NCBI GenBank assembly: GCA_934572535.1
Contig: CAKTLJ010000036.1
Location: forward strand, 1-11,234
DNA length: 11,234 bases
Reading direction: 5' to 3'
Source of the DNA: an uncultured Eubacteriales bacterium
GTDB lineage: Bacteria; Bacillota; Clostridia; Oscillospirales; Oscillospiraceae
Under the pieces are notes generated by a model that was not told the DNA's origin, searched no databases, and saw only the letters and a program-made list of their open reading frames with translations. Shown here in pieces: positions 1 to 6,594 of this stretch. The translations under genes were made by a program, and so were the position numbers. Every line of letters begins with the position of its first letter. Position 1 is the first letter of the stretch.

Positions 1-73
<73 letters not shown>

Positions 74-138
74 ATATGAACGCAGCGAGATAGAACGAAC
101 TTCCGCCTGTACGGCCCTCCGCTGCCAAAGGGAACTGG

Positions 139-209
139 AGCGGGTGATGGGAATCGAACCCACGCGACCAGCTTGGAAGGCTGGGATTCTACCATTGAAC
201 TACACCCGC
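139..209 (-). tRNA. tRNA-Gly (anticodon TCC)
   Basis: The minus strand reads as a 71-nt cloverleaf beginning GCGGGTGTAGTTCAATGG. The acceptor GCGGGTG pairs with CACCCGC, followed by discriminator T. The anticodon stem CAGCC/GGCTG-like encloses loop TTCCAAG-type with anticodon TCC, and the T-loop is GGTTCGATTCC. CCA is not encoded: the bases after the discriminator on the minus strand are CCAGTT-like. It is the first gene of a two-tRNA unit with tRNA-Arg downstream and a strong promoter just upstream. Confidence 0.97.
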
Positions 210-242
210 ATAAGTACGATTCTCTGAACGGTTAGCTTGATT

Positions 243-271
243 ATAATAGCACGGCCCCCGCCCGTTGTCAA
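243..271 (-). promoter_or_regulatory. Sigma-A promoter of the tRNA-Gly/tRNA-Arg unit
   Basis: On the minus strand there is a perfect -35 TTGACA (266-271), a 17-nt spacer and a -10 TATTAT (243-248). It sits 34 nt before the tRNA-Gly 5' end. The near-consensus elements and ideal spacing fit a strong stable-RNA promoter of the vegetative sigma factor. Confidence 0.9.
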
Positions 272-354
272 CCCCTTTTTTCAATTCTTTCAAAAAATCA
301 ACGCCGCGAGAATAGCGCCCCGCCTTCCGGGGAGGCTAAGGGCGAGGTGTTGTC

Positions 355-900
355 ATGCGAGCCGTTTTTCTGCAAGGGATCTTATACAGCTTTTTGGGCT
401 TTCTTCTGGAAGTGGGCTTCAGCCGCCTGCGGGGGCTAGGCGGCCGGGGACGGAAGTGCCTGCTCTTTCTGCCCCTCTGCCCGGTCTACGGCCTGGGGGC
501 CGTCGCCATCCTGAACATGCCCGGCCTGCTCCTGCGCCACGCCCTGTCGGTCTTCGTCGCCGGTGGGCTGCTGGCCACCCTGGTGGAGTTCGCCGTCGGG
601 CTGTTCTACGAGGTGAGCGTCGGGGTCCGCTTCTGGGACTACGCCCAGCAGCCCGGCAACCTGGGCGGGCGCATCTGTCCCCTCTACACCCTGCTCTGGG
701 GCGGGCTGGCCATCGTGCTGGTGGACGGACTCCACCCGATCTTTGCGCCCCTGCTGCCCCTGGTCCCGCCGTGGGCGGTCGGGGTGCTCTTCCTGGCCTT
801 CTCCGCGGACGGGCTCCTCTCCCTCTGCCTGCTCCACCGAACGGCCAGCACGGAGTCCCTGCGCTGGTATCGGGCCAGAAGCTCGCCCAAAACTATGTAG
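355..900 (+). CDS. CmpB-type (PF06541) integral membrane protein, putative ABC-transporter-like permease
   Basis: This 181-aa protein is almost entirely hydrophobic with about five predicted membrane segments (roughly residues 2-21, 36-60, 62-86, 108-130, 134-161). It carries the signature pieces of the PF06541 family seen in Clostridia: a WDY at 94-96 followed by a Pro/Asn stretch and GRICPLYTLLWG at 105-116, plus the CPVYGLG segment at 42-48. The family is labelled 'putative ABC transporter permease' in databases, but its function is not established. The ATG has a GAGGTG Shine-Dalgarno 5 nt upstream. It is monocistronic, followed at its stop codon by a GC-rich hairpin. No plus-strand promoter could be identified with confidence. 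The family call is from remembered motif similarity, not a search. Confidence 0.8.
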   Translation: MRAVFLQGILYSFLGFLLEVGFSRLRGLGGRGRKCLLFLPLCPVYGLGAVAILNMPGLLLRHALSVFVAGGLLATLVEFAVGLFYEVSVGVRFWDYAQQPGNLGGRICPLYTLLWGGLAIVLVDGLHPIFAPLLPLVPPWAVGVLFLAFSADGLLSLCLLHRTASTESLRWYRARSSPKTM

Positions 901-920
901 GCCGGGGGCACCCGGCCTTT
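900..920 (+). terminator. Weak rho-independent terminator after the CmpB-like gene
   Basis: A 7-bp GC stem GGCCGGG (900-906) pairs with CCCGGCC (911-917) around a 4-nt loop and is followed by only TTT. It begins on the last base of the stop codon. The stem is stable but the U-tract is short, so termination may be partial. It separates the plus-strand gene from the converging 70-aa gene. Confidence 0.5.
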
Positions 921-925
921 GCCCG

Positions 926-1138
926 TTACAGCCGCCGCAGCTCCTTCAGCGTCTCCTGGAGAAACGCCTGGGGGACGTAGGCGGCCCCGAGCTTCATGGC
1001 GTGCTCCACGGTCATGCTGCCGGAGGCGGCCACGATGGGACGGCCCACCACATGGGGGAAGCGCCGCTCCAGGACCTTTCTGGCGCCCGGGTGCTCCAGC
1101 AGTTCTCGGATGGTGATCTGGTTGTTGCGAAGATCCAT
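926..1138 (-). CDS. Small unrecognised protein (70 aa), possibly DUF1858-like
   Basis: A 70-aa soluble, mostly helical protein. It has an N-terminal segment of the type 'ITIRELLEHPGARKVLERRFP' (residues 8-28) and a second half SMTVEHAMKLGA...LQETLKEL. The 'T-I-x-E-L-L-x-x-P' opening and leucine-rich C-terminus resemble small DUF1858-type helical modules and domains appended to some Firmicutes proteins. The Cys-x-x-Cys of classical DUF1858 is missing, so the assignment is weak. The ATG is preceded on the minus strand by GGGGTGAGGTGAGA, a strong Shine-Dalgarno, which supports translation. It converges on the CmpB-like gene and diverges from the DUF1540 gene. Function unknown. Confidence 0.7.
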   Translation of the reverse strand: MDLRNNQITIRELLEHPGARKVLERRFPHVVGRPIVAASGSMTVEHAMKLGAAYVPQAFLQETLKELRRL

Positions 1139-1152
1139 TCTCTCACCTCACC

Positions 1153-1179
1153 CCATCCTATGCGAAAAAGGCAGGATGG
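1153..1179 (-). repeat. Inverted repeat in the leader of the 70-aa gene
   Basis: CCATCCT (1153-1159) and AGGATGG (1173-1179) form a 7-bp inverted repeat with a 13-nt loop in the divergent intergenic region. In the minus-strand transcript it would fold immediately upstream of the ribosome binding site of the 70-aa gene, so it could influence translation initiation or serve as an operator. Neither role is proven. Confidence 0.35.
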
Positions 1180-1273
1180 TGTCTCCTGACGAAATGCTTT
1201 TTTGCAGACCCGGTATAAAGCCCGGCAGCCCCGTCCATACTATGGTCAGATTTCTTTTAAGGAGGGTTTCCCC

Positions 1274-1462
1274 ATGAATCACAACATGAAGGCCAACAAC
1301 AGCATCAAGTGCTCCGTCTCCAGCTGCGCGCATCACAACGGTGCGAAGAGCGTCTGCTCCCTCTCCTCCATCCAGGTCGGCACCTGCGGCCCCACCTGCA
1401 AGGACACCGCCTGCACCGAGTGCGCCTCCTTCGAGCTGAGCAAGCAGAGCGGCGGCTTCTAA
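1274..1462 (+). CDS. DUF1540 family small cysteine-rich protein
   Basis: A 62-aa protein with the Cys pattern of DUF1540 (PF07561) in its central part: C13, C18, C28, C38, C42, C47 and C50. The family is common and often multicopy in Clostridia. The spacing suggests a metal-binding or Cys-linked fold, but the function is unknown. The start is ATG 1274, chosen because AAGGAGG (1259-1265) lies 8 nt upstream; a longer in-frame extension to 1202 has no ribosome binding site. It has no signal peptide or membrane segment. The 135 nt upstream are shared with the divergent 70-aa gene. No convincing promoter was found there, only an isolated TATAAA at 1214-1219. The first hairpin at 1549-1600 could also act as its terminator. 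Confidence 0.85.
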   Translation: MNHNMKANNSIKCSVSSCAHHNGAKSVCSLSSIQVGTCGPTCKDTACTECASFELSKQSGGF

Positions 1463-1511
1463 GGACCCGGAGGGCGTATCCCAAGCTGCCGCCCGGAGCG
1501 GCAAAAAGCAG

Positions 1512-1540
1512 TTGAAATTTTTCGATCTGTGCGCTATAAT
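1512..1540 (+). promoter_or_regulatory. Near-consensus sigma-A promoter for the MATE operon leader
   Basis: -35 TTGAAA (1512-1517), a 17-nt spacer and a perfect -10 TATAAT (1535-1540) predict a start near 1547. The first terminator-like hairpin begins within a few nucleotides of this start. A strong promoter that fires straight into a terminator is the usual arrangement of an attenuated, inducible transcript. Confidence 0.85.
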
Positions 1541-1548
1541 AGACGTAC

Positions 1549-1600
1549 AATGTGTGGCGTTTCTGCGTAAATCCAATTGCAGAAACGCCACACATTTTTT
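1549..1600 (+). terminator. First leader hairpin: intrinsic terminator / attenuator 1
   Basis: A 16-bp perfect stem (1551-1566 with 1579-1594), extendable by two A-T pairs, has a 12-nt loop and is followed by six T. Transcripts starting at about 1547 would end here as RNAs of roughly 50 nt unless read through. It may also terminate upstream DUF1540 transcription. The left arm and loop contain CTGCGTAAATCC (1563-1574), repeated with one change in the second hairpin. Confidence 0.75.
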
Positions 1601-1616
1601 ATCTTGGGGGTGAGCG

Positions 1617-1838
1617 ATGAGAAACGGTCTGAAAACTGCAAAGAAAAATCGTGTAGCAGAACTGCGTAAGTCCGGATTTTTACGGGCCTGCGCAGTTCTT
1701 ATTTTTGAAAGGAAAGGTGACTTTTATGGATACCGGAAATCTCTTTCTGGGGACGGAGCGCATCGGCAAGCTCATGCGGCAGTACGCCATCCCCTGCATG
1801 ATCTCGCTGCTGGTGGGCGCGCTGTACAACATCGTTGA
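1617..1838 (+). other. Possible leader ORF overlapping the MATE start out of frame
   Basis: ATG 1617 is preceded by GGGGGTGAG (1606-1614), a reasonable ribosome binding site. It opens a frame beginning MRNGLKTAKKNRVAEL that runs through the second hairpin and past the MATE start in another frame. Its first ~35 codons are basic and look like a regulatory leader peptide. The part inside the MATE gene is probably only the shadow of that gene. Translation through 1658-1699 would prevent the second hairpin from forming, so the ORF could couple ribosome activity to read-through. This is an inference; it could also be untranslated. Confidence 0.3.
1658..1706 (+). terminator. Second leader hairpin: intrinsic terminator / attenuator 2
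   Basis: AGAACTGCG (1658-1666) pairs with CGCAGTTCT (1691-1699). An inner stem (1667-1674 with 1683-1690) has one mismatch and two wobble pairs and closes an 8-nt loop. The tract TTATTTTT (1699-1706) follows. It ends only 20 nt before the MATE start codon, which is the position of a classic attenuator. The right-arm core GCAGTT (1692-1697) can alternatively pair with an upstream copy of AACTGC at 1634-1639, a possible antiterminating arrangement. Confidence 0.7.
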
Positions 1839-3132
1839 CCAGATCTTTATCGCCAACGCCAGCTACCTCGGCTCCTACGGCAACGCGGCCAACACGGTCG
1901 TTTCCCCGCTGACGGTGGTGGCGCTGGCCATCGCCGTCATGATCGGAGACGGCTGCTGCGCCTTCGTCAGCATGGCGCTGGGCCGAAAGGAGCCTGCGCA
2001 GGCAAAACACAGCGTCGGCAACGCCGTTGTGCTGGTCATCGCCAGCAGCCTGCTCTTGACGGCCATTTATCTCCTCTTTGCCAACCGCATCCTCGCCATG
2101 TTCGGCGGCACGGTCAACGAAGAGACCTTCCACCACGCGCAGGAATACTTCTTCTATATCACGCTGGGCATCCCCTTCTATATGTTCGGGCAGGCCCTGA
2201 ACCCCATCATCCGCGCCGACGGCAGCCCGAAGTTCGCCATGGTCTCCACGCTCACAGGCGCGGTCATCAACATCATTCTCGACCCCATTTTCATCTTTGG
2301 GTTCAAGTGGGGCATGATGGGCGCAGCCGTTGCAACCGTTGCCGGACAGGTCGTGACCGCCCTTCTCGCTGTGTGGTATCTCCTGCACATGCGGGTCATC
2401 AAGCCTGCCAGGGGCGACTTTGCCCTACAGGGCAGTATCTGCGGACGGACGCTGACCCTGGGGATCACCAGCTTTCTGGCCCAGATCAGCCTTGTGGCGG
2501 CAATGGCGGCCATCAACAATATGCTCCGCAAGTATGGCGCGCTGGACGCTGTATTCGGGCAGGCGCAGTACGCGCAGATCCCAATGGCGGTCGTCGGCAT
2601 CGTGATGAAGTTCTTCCAAATCGTCATTTCCATCGTGGTCGGCATGGCGGCAGGCTGTATCCCCATTGTCGGCTACAACATGGGCGCGGAGAAAACGCTG
2701 CGTGTGCGGCAGCTGTTTACCAAGCTGCTGGTCGCTGAGGCGCTGGTGGGCGCGGCGGCGCTCGTGTTGGCAGAGTGCTTCCCCCGGCAGCTCATCGGCA
2801 TCTTCGGCGCGGCCAATGAGAGCAGCTACTACACCGACTTTGCCGTCAAGGCCTTCCGCACCTACCTCTGCATGATGGTGCTGGCCTGCATCAACAAGGC
2901 ATGTTTCATCTTCTTGCAGGCGCTCGGCAAGGCGCTGCCCTCCACCCTGCTGTCCATGTTCCGTGAGGTCGTGTTCGGCGTGGGCTTCGCGCTGCTTCTG
3001 CCGGTCTTCTTCGGCCTGGACGGCGTCCTGTATTCCATGCCGGTTTCGGACATTCTGACCTTTGTCATTTCGGCCGTCATCATCGAAAGAACCTATCGGG
3101 AATGGAACGCGAAAGGAGTGCAGCAAGCATGA
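1726..3132 (+). CDS. MATE-family multidrug/cation efflux transporter (MepA-like)
   Basis: This 468-aa polytopic membrane protein has the length and the roughly 12 hydrophobic segments of MATE transporters, which export drugs or cationic compounds using Na+ or H+ gradients. Family hallmarks include LYNIVDQIFIA near residues 35-45, the N-P-I-I-R-A-D-G-S-P-K motif near 165-175, GAVINIILDPIFIFG near 185-200, and a second-half counterpart GYNMGAEKT. The start is ATG 1726, with AAAGGTGA (1713-1720) 5 nt upstream; an in-frame TTG at 1705 lies in the terminator U-tract and is unlikely. It is translationally coupled to the following kinase-like gene. Regulation appears to be by attenuation in the leader at 1547-1706. 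The substrate cannot be told from sequence. Confidence 0.93.
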   Translation: MDTGNLFLGTERIGKLMRQYAIPCMISLLVGALYNIVDQIFIANASYLGSYGNAANTVVSPLTVVALAIAVMIGDGCCAFVSMALGRKEPAQAKHSVGNAVVLVIASSLLLTAIYLLFANRILAMFGGTVNEETFHHAQEYFFYITLGIPFYMFGQALNPIIRADGSPKFAMVSTLTGAVINIILDPIFIFGFKWGMMGAAVATVAGQVVTALLAVWYLLHMRVIKPARGDFALQGSICGRTLTLGITSFLAQISLVAAMAAINNMLRKYGALDAVFGQAQYAQIPMAVVGIVMKFFQIVISIVVGMAAGCIPIVGYNMGAEKTLRVRQLFTKLLVAEALVGAAALVLAECFPRQLIGIFGAANESSYYTDFAVKAFRTYLCMMVLACINKACFIFLQALGKALPSTLLSMFREVVFGVGFALLLPVFFGLDGVLYSMPVSDILTFVISAVIIERTYREWNAKGVQQA

Positions 3133-3707
3133 AAAACAGAGTCATCACCATCAGCCGCGAGTTTGGAAGCGGCGGACGCACCATCGGCAAACGGGTCGCG
3201 GAGAACCTGGGCCTCCCCTGCTATGACGCCGAACTGATCCAAGAGATGGCGAAGGAAACGGGCTTCGCGCCGCAGTATGTGAAGGAAGCCGGGGAGCACA
3301 CCCCCGGCAGCTTCCTTGCGGCGGCCTTTTCCAATCGGACCTTCGGGCCAACCAACGAGGACATCCTCTGGGCGCACCAGAGCAAGGTCATCCTGCGGCT
3401 TGCCGCGCAAGGCCCTTGCGTCATCGTTGGCCGCTGCGCCGACTACATCCTGCGGGACAAGGCAGACTGCCTGAAGGTCTTCATCCACGCGGACATGCCC
3501 TTCCGCGCCAAGCGCATCGTTACGGTCTACGGAGAGCGGGACGCCTCCCCCGAGGAGCGCCTGCGGGACAAGGACAAGCGCCGCGCGGCCTATCACCGCT
3601 TCTACACCAACATGAAGTGGGGCCGTGCCCAGAATTATCACCTGACCCTGGACAGCGGCGCGCTGGGCATTGACAAATGCGCGCAGATCATCACGGAGCT
3701 GTACTGA
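3129..3707 (+). CDS. Cytidylate kinase-like family protein
   Basis: A 192-aa P-loop protein resembling the cytidylate-kinase-like family (PF13189). The start MKNRVITISREFGSGGRTIG includes the nucleotide-binding loop GSGGRTIGKR at 13-22. PCVIVGRCADYIL at 96-108 matches the core strand and NMP-binding region. D149-K-R-R-x-x-Y-H-R-F-Y at 149-159 resembles the arginine-rich lid, and YHLTLDSGALGID at 170-182 resembles the C-terminal strand. It should be a cytosolic nucleotide kinase or related phosphotransferase, but the substrate of this branch is not certain. Its ATG overlaps the MATE stop as ATGA, with AAAGGAG (3112-3118) inside the MATE 3' end. The two genes are therefore one operon. Confidence 0.88.
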   Translation: MKNRVITISREFGSGGRTIGKRVAENLGLPCYDAELIQEMAKETGFAPQYVKEAGEHTPGSFLAAAFSNRTFGPTNEDILWAHQSKVILRLAAQGPCVIVGRCADYILRDKADCLKVFIHADMPFRAKRIVTVYGERDASPEERLRDKDKRRAAYHRFYTNMKWGRAQNYHLTLDSGALGIDKCAQIITELY

Positions 3708-3744
3708 CCCCCCACCAACCGCGCAGAAGGCGCGAAAACGGCAG

Positions 3745-3780
3745 AAAAACGCCGGGATGGAATTCCATCCCGGCGTTTTT
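3745..3780. terminator. Bidirectional terminator between the MATE operon and rnf operon
   Basis: A 36-nt perfect inverted repeat. The 16-nt arms (3745-3760 and 3765-3780) surround an AATT loop and begin with five A and end with five T, so a U-tract follows the GC stem on either strand. It serves the plus-strand MATE/kinase operon and, 17 nt past the rnfB stop, the minus-strand rnf operon. Confidence 0.95.
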
Positions 3781-3796
3781 CCGTTTGTTGGTCGGA

Positions 3797-4759
3797 TCAG
3801 TCCGCCTTGGGGGCCTCGGCAGCGGGTGCAGGCTCTGCTGCGGGTGCAGCAGGCGCGGCTTCCGCAGCCTTGGGCGCCTCAGCAGCCTTGGGAGCCTCGG
3901 CAGGAGCGGCCTTGGGGGCCTCCTTCTTGGGCGCTTCCTTCTTGGGCTTGGGAGGCAGGACCTTGCCATCCACCGTGATCAGGTGGCGGGGGCATGCGCG
4001 AGAGCACAGGCCACAGCCGATGCAGATGTCATAGTTGATCTTGGCCAGGAAGTTCTCCACGGTCAGCGCGCCTTCCTTGGGGCAAGCCTTCACGCACAGC
4101 TTACAGCCGATACAGCCGTTGTCGCAAGCCTGGCGGGTAGCGGGGCCCTTGTCGTGGGAGGAACAGCGCAGCTCGGTGTACTTCTTGGAGTTGCGGGGGA
4201 TGATCTGAATGATGTTCTTGGGGCAGGCAGTGACGCAGGCGCCGCAGGCCACGCACTTTTCCTCGTCCACTTCCGCAACACCATTCACGATGTGGATCGC
4301 GTCGAACTTACAAGCGTCCACGCAGTCGCCGCCGCCCAGGCAGCCATAGGAGCACTGCAGGGGGCCGGAGGACACGCGGGAGACAGCCAGGCAGCTGCTC
4401 AGGCCCACGTAGTCATAGCGGGTCTTGTCGTGACCGCCGCCGGTACACAGGACCTGGGCGATCTTGCGGGCGCCTTCCTCGACCTCGACGCCCATGATGG
4501 CGCCGATCTGCTTGGCCAGCTCTGCACCGCCGGGGGCGCAGGCGTTGACGGGCGCGATGCCCTTGACCACGGAGTTGGCGTAACCGCCGCAGCCGGGGTA
4601 GCCGCAGCCGCCGCAGTTTGCGCCGGGCAGGATCTCAGCAATGGCCTCCTCGCGGGGGTCTTTCTCCACCGCGAAGACCTTGGAAGCGACGGCCAGAATG
4701 ATACCAAAGATGATACCCAGAATCGTCAGAACGATAGGGGCTAAAATAGTAGTACTCAT
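3797..4759 (-). CDS. rnfB: Rnf complex iron-sulfur subunit RnfB
   Basis: A 320-aa subunit that takes electrons from reduced ferredoxin and passes them into the Rnf complex. An N-terminal membrane anchor (about 5-26) is followed by the RnfB Fe-S module with C49, C52, C57 and C74 (ANCGGCGYPGC). Four ferredoxin-type 4Cys sets follow: 136/140/146/150, 169/172/175/179, 216/219/222/226 and 246/249/252/256. Residues from about 269 to 320 are a low-complexity Lys/Pro/Ala/Glu tail with repeated APKAAEAPKAAEA units and no Cys. It is the last gene of the operon, 21 nt after rnfA, with AAGGAGG/AGGAGAG sites just ahead of the ATG. The palindromic terminator follows. Confidence 0.97.
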   Translation of the reverse strand: MSTTILAPIVLTILGIIFGIILAVASKVFAVEKDPREEAIAEILPGANCGGCGYPGCGGYANSVVKGIAPVNACAPGGAELAKQIGAIMGVEVEEGARKIAQVLCTGGGHDKTRYDYVGLSSCLAVSRVSSGPLQCSYGCLGGGDCVDACKFDAIHIVNGVAEVDEEKCVACGACVTACPKNIIQIIPRNSKKYTELRCSSHDKGPATRQACDNGCIGCKLCVKACPKEGALTVENFLAKINYDICIGCGLCSRACPRHLITVDGKVLPPKPKKEAPKKEAPKAAPAEAPKAAEAPKAAEAAPAAPAAEPAPAAEAPKAD

Positions 4760-4780
4760 AATTCTCTCCTCGCCTCCTTC

Positions 4781-5371
4781 TTACCAAACTTTCAGGCCGG
4801 AGAAGCCCATGAATGCCAGAGCGATCAAGCTCGCAGCCACCAGAGCGATGGGGAAGCCCTCAAAGCACTTGGGGCACTTGGAGAACTCCATACGCTCACG
4901 CACGCTGGCGAACAGGACGATAGCAACCAGGAAGCCGATACCGCCGAAGATACCATAGGTCAGCGCTTCGCCGAAATTGTAACCCTTCTGCGCGTTCTGC
5001 AGGGTCACGCCCAGCACGGCGCAGTTGGTGGTGATCAGGGGCAGGTAGACGCCCAGCGCTTCATACAGGGAAGGCATTGCCTTTTGCAGGAACATTTCCA
5101 CGAACTGGACCAGAGACGCGATGACCAGGATGAAGGTCACGGTCTGCATAAAGCCCAGCTTATTGGGCTCCAGGATGAAGTTGTTGATCGGCCAGTTAAC
5201 GGCAGATGCAACACCCATGACGAAGATAACGGCCATACCCATACCCAGAGCGGTCTCGATCTTCTTGGAGACGCCCATGAAGGGGCAGATACCGAGGAAC
5301 TGGGACAGGATGAAGTTGTTGATCAGGACTGCGCCCAGTGCAATGGAAAGCAGGCTTGTGATATTTTCCAT
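4781..5371 (-). CDS. rnfA: Rnf complex membrane subunit RnfA
   Basis: A 196-aa integral membrane protein with about six hydrophobic segments. It has the paired inverted-topology motifs of the RnfA/NqrE family: LGICP with C29 and TTNCAVLG with C117. In this family these Cys, together with those of RnfE, ligate a membrane-embedded [2Fe-2S] cluster. It also carries the typical VRERMEF segment before the last helix. The length is normal. Its ATG overlaps the rnfE stop by one base (TAATG), with GGAGGT in the rnfE 3' end as ribosome binding site, so translation is probably coupled. Confidence 0.97.
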   Translation of the reverse strand: MENITSLLSIALGAVLINNFILSQFLGICPFMGVSKKIETALGMGMAVIFVMGVASAVNWPINNFILEPNKLGFMQTVTFILVIASLVQFVEMFLQKAMPSLYEALGVYLPLITTNCAVLGVTLQNAQKGYNFGEALTYGIFGGIGFLVAIVLFASVRERMEFSKCPKCFEGFPIALVAASLIALAFMGFSGLKVW

Positions 5372-6006
5372 TACTTAGCCACCTCCTTGGACTTCTTGGG
5401 TTTGCTCATGAAATACTGGACTGCTGCGATGACAACACCCAGAGTCAGGAAGCCACCCACGGGCAGGATCATACCCAGCGCGACCACGTCCTGGGGCAGG
5501 ATCTGGAAGCCATTGCCGTTGTTGAGCAGGCCGCCGCCGAAGGTACCAGCGCCCAGGAACTCACGGATGATGCACATCAGGGTCAGGGCACACATGTTGC
5601 CGAAGCCCTGGAAGATGCCGTCCAGCGCGGAAGCGCCGATGCCATTCTTGGAGGCAAAGCCTTCTGCGCGGCCCAGGATGATACAGTTAACGACGATCAG
5701 AGGGATGAACAGGCCCAGGCTCTTGGACAGAGCAGGGATAAATGCCTTCAGCAGAAGATCGACCATGGTCACGAAACCGGCGATGACGACGATGTAGCAG
5801 GCGATACGGACCTTACCGGGGATGATCTTCCGCAGGGCGGAGATGACGATGTTGGAGCAGGTCAGGATCACGATAACTGCCACGCCCATGCCGATGCCGT
5901 TGAACATGGAGGTGGTGATGGCCAGCAGGGGACACATACCCAGCAGCTGGACCAGCGCGGGGTTCTGGGTAATGAGGCCTTCAAAAAATTGTTTCTTTAC
6001 ATTCAT
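5371..6006 (-). CDS. rnfE: Rnf complex membrane subunit RnfE
   Basis: A 211-aa membrane protein homologous to RnfA and of NqrD/RnfE type. It has LLGMCPLLAIT with C25, VNCIILGRAEGFA with C108, and a basic C-terminus (KPKKSKEVAK). The two Cys are the conserved metal ligands of the family. About six membrane segments are visible. The start is ATG 6006, with AAGGAGGG upstream overlapping the end of rnfG. It sits between rnfG and rnfA, the usual order of Clostridia rnfCDGEAB operons. Confidence 0.97.
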   Translation of the reverse strand: MNVKKQFFEGLITQNPALVQLLGMCPLLAITTSMFNGIGMGVAVIVILTCSNIVISALRKIIPGKVRIACYIVVIAGFVTMVDLLLKAFIPALSKSLGLFIPLIVVNCIILGRAEGFASKNGIGASALDGIFQGFGNMCALTLMCIIREFLGAGTFGGGLLNNGNGFQILPQDVVALGMILPVGGFLTLGVVIAAVQYFMSKPKKSKEVAK

Positions 6007-6021
6007 TGTTTCGAACCCTCC

Positions 6022-6594
6022 TTAACCCAGAGATTCCACGACCAGGCGGGCGGCGTTGACGCCGTCGCACACTGCGCGGGAGGTGATGGTGGAACCGGTG
6101 ATGGACTCGATGGAGCCGCCGTCCTTTTCCACTTTGACGATACCTTCCGCGTCCTTGAACTGCGCCTGCCACTCGGGCTCCGTTGCCTTGGAGCCCAGAC
6201 CGGAGGTCTCGGCGTGGGAGATAATGGCGATGCCGGTGACCTTGCCATCGGCGCTGATGCCGGCCATCATGTCCAGCGCGCCGCCGAAGCCGTTGGGAGA
6301 GTTGGTCTCGACCACATAGCCCTCTTCGCCGGCCTGGTAGACGGCGACCACGGGGACCACAACGCCGTTGTCGGTGGTGACGTCGCCGCCGGTGTAATCG
6401 ACCTTGTCATAGGAGTCGGCGGGCATGACGATCTTCAGGGAGTCCTGAACCGTCTTTTCGGTGTTTGCCGCGATGGGCGCCTTGGTCACGCTGTTGACCA
6501 GGCCCAGCAGGGCGGCGATAACCAGGCAGATCAGCGCCAGAACGATCACGAGGCTGGCCATGCCGGGTTCTTTCTTAGCGGGTGCGTTGCTCAT
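6022..6594 (-). CDS. rnfG: Rnf complex FMN-binding subunit RnfG
   Basis: A 190-aa subunit with one N-terminal membrane helix (about 13-33) and an external FMN-binding domain. The GFGGALDMM segment (102-110) and SHAETSGLGSKA (126-137) are family signatures. The flavinylation site is ITGSTITSRAV (165-175), so Thr169 should carry FMN through a phosphoester bond. The motif has Ser in the usual Ala position (TGST rather than the common S/TGAT). The start ATG overlaps the rnfD stop as ATGA, with AAGGAGGG in the rnfD 3' end. Confidence 0.96.
   Translation of the reverse strand: MSNAPAKKEPGMASLVIVLALICLVIAALLGLVNSVTKAPIAANTEKTVQDSLKIVMPADSYDKVDYTGGDVTTDNGVVVPVVAVYQAGEEGYVVETNSPNGFGGALDMMAGISADGKVTGIAIISHAETSGLGSKATEPEWQAQFKDAEGIVKVEKDGGSIESITGSTITSRAVCDGVNAARLVVESLG

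Noticed and set aside
1549..1706. Two hairpins considered as ends of a small insertion element (MITE)
   Set aside because: Each hairpin is a self-contained stem followed by a T tract, not a terminal inverted repeat pair, and no target-site duplication was seen.
3797..3955. Alanine/proline codon repeats at the rnfB 3' end considered as a tandem DNA repeat or CRISPR
   Set aside because: Units are irregular, in frame and coding; there are no spacers or conserved repeat length.
3677..4744. 355-codon open frame on the plus strand
   Set aside because: It is antisense to rnfB, crosses the palindromic terminator, and shows low-complexity composition mirroring the RnfB tail. It is a shadow.
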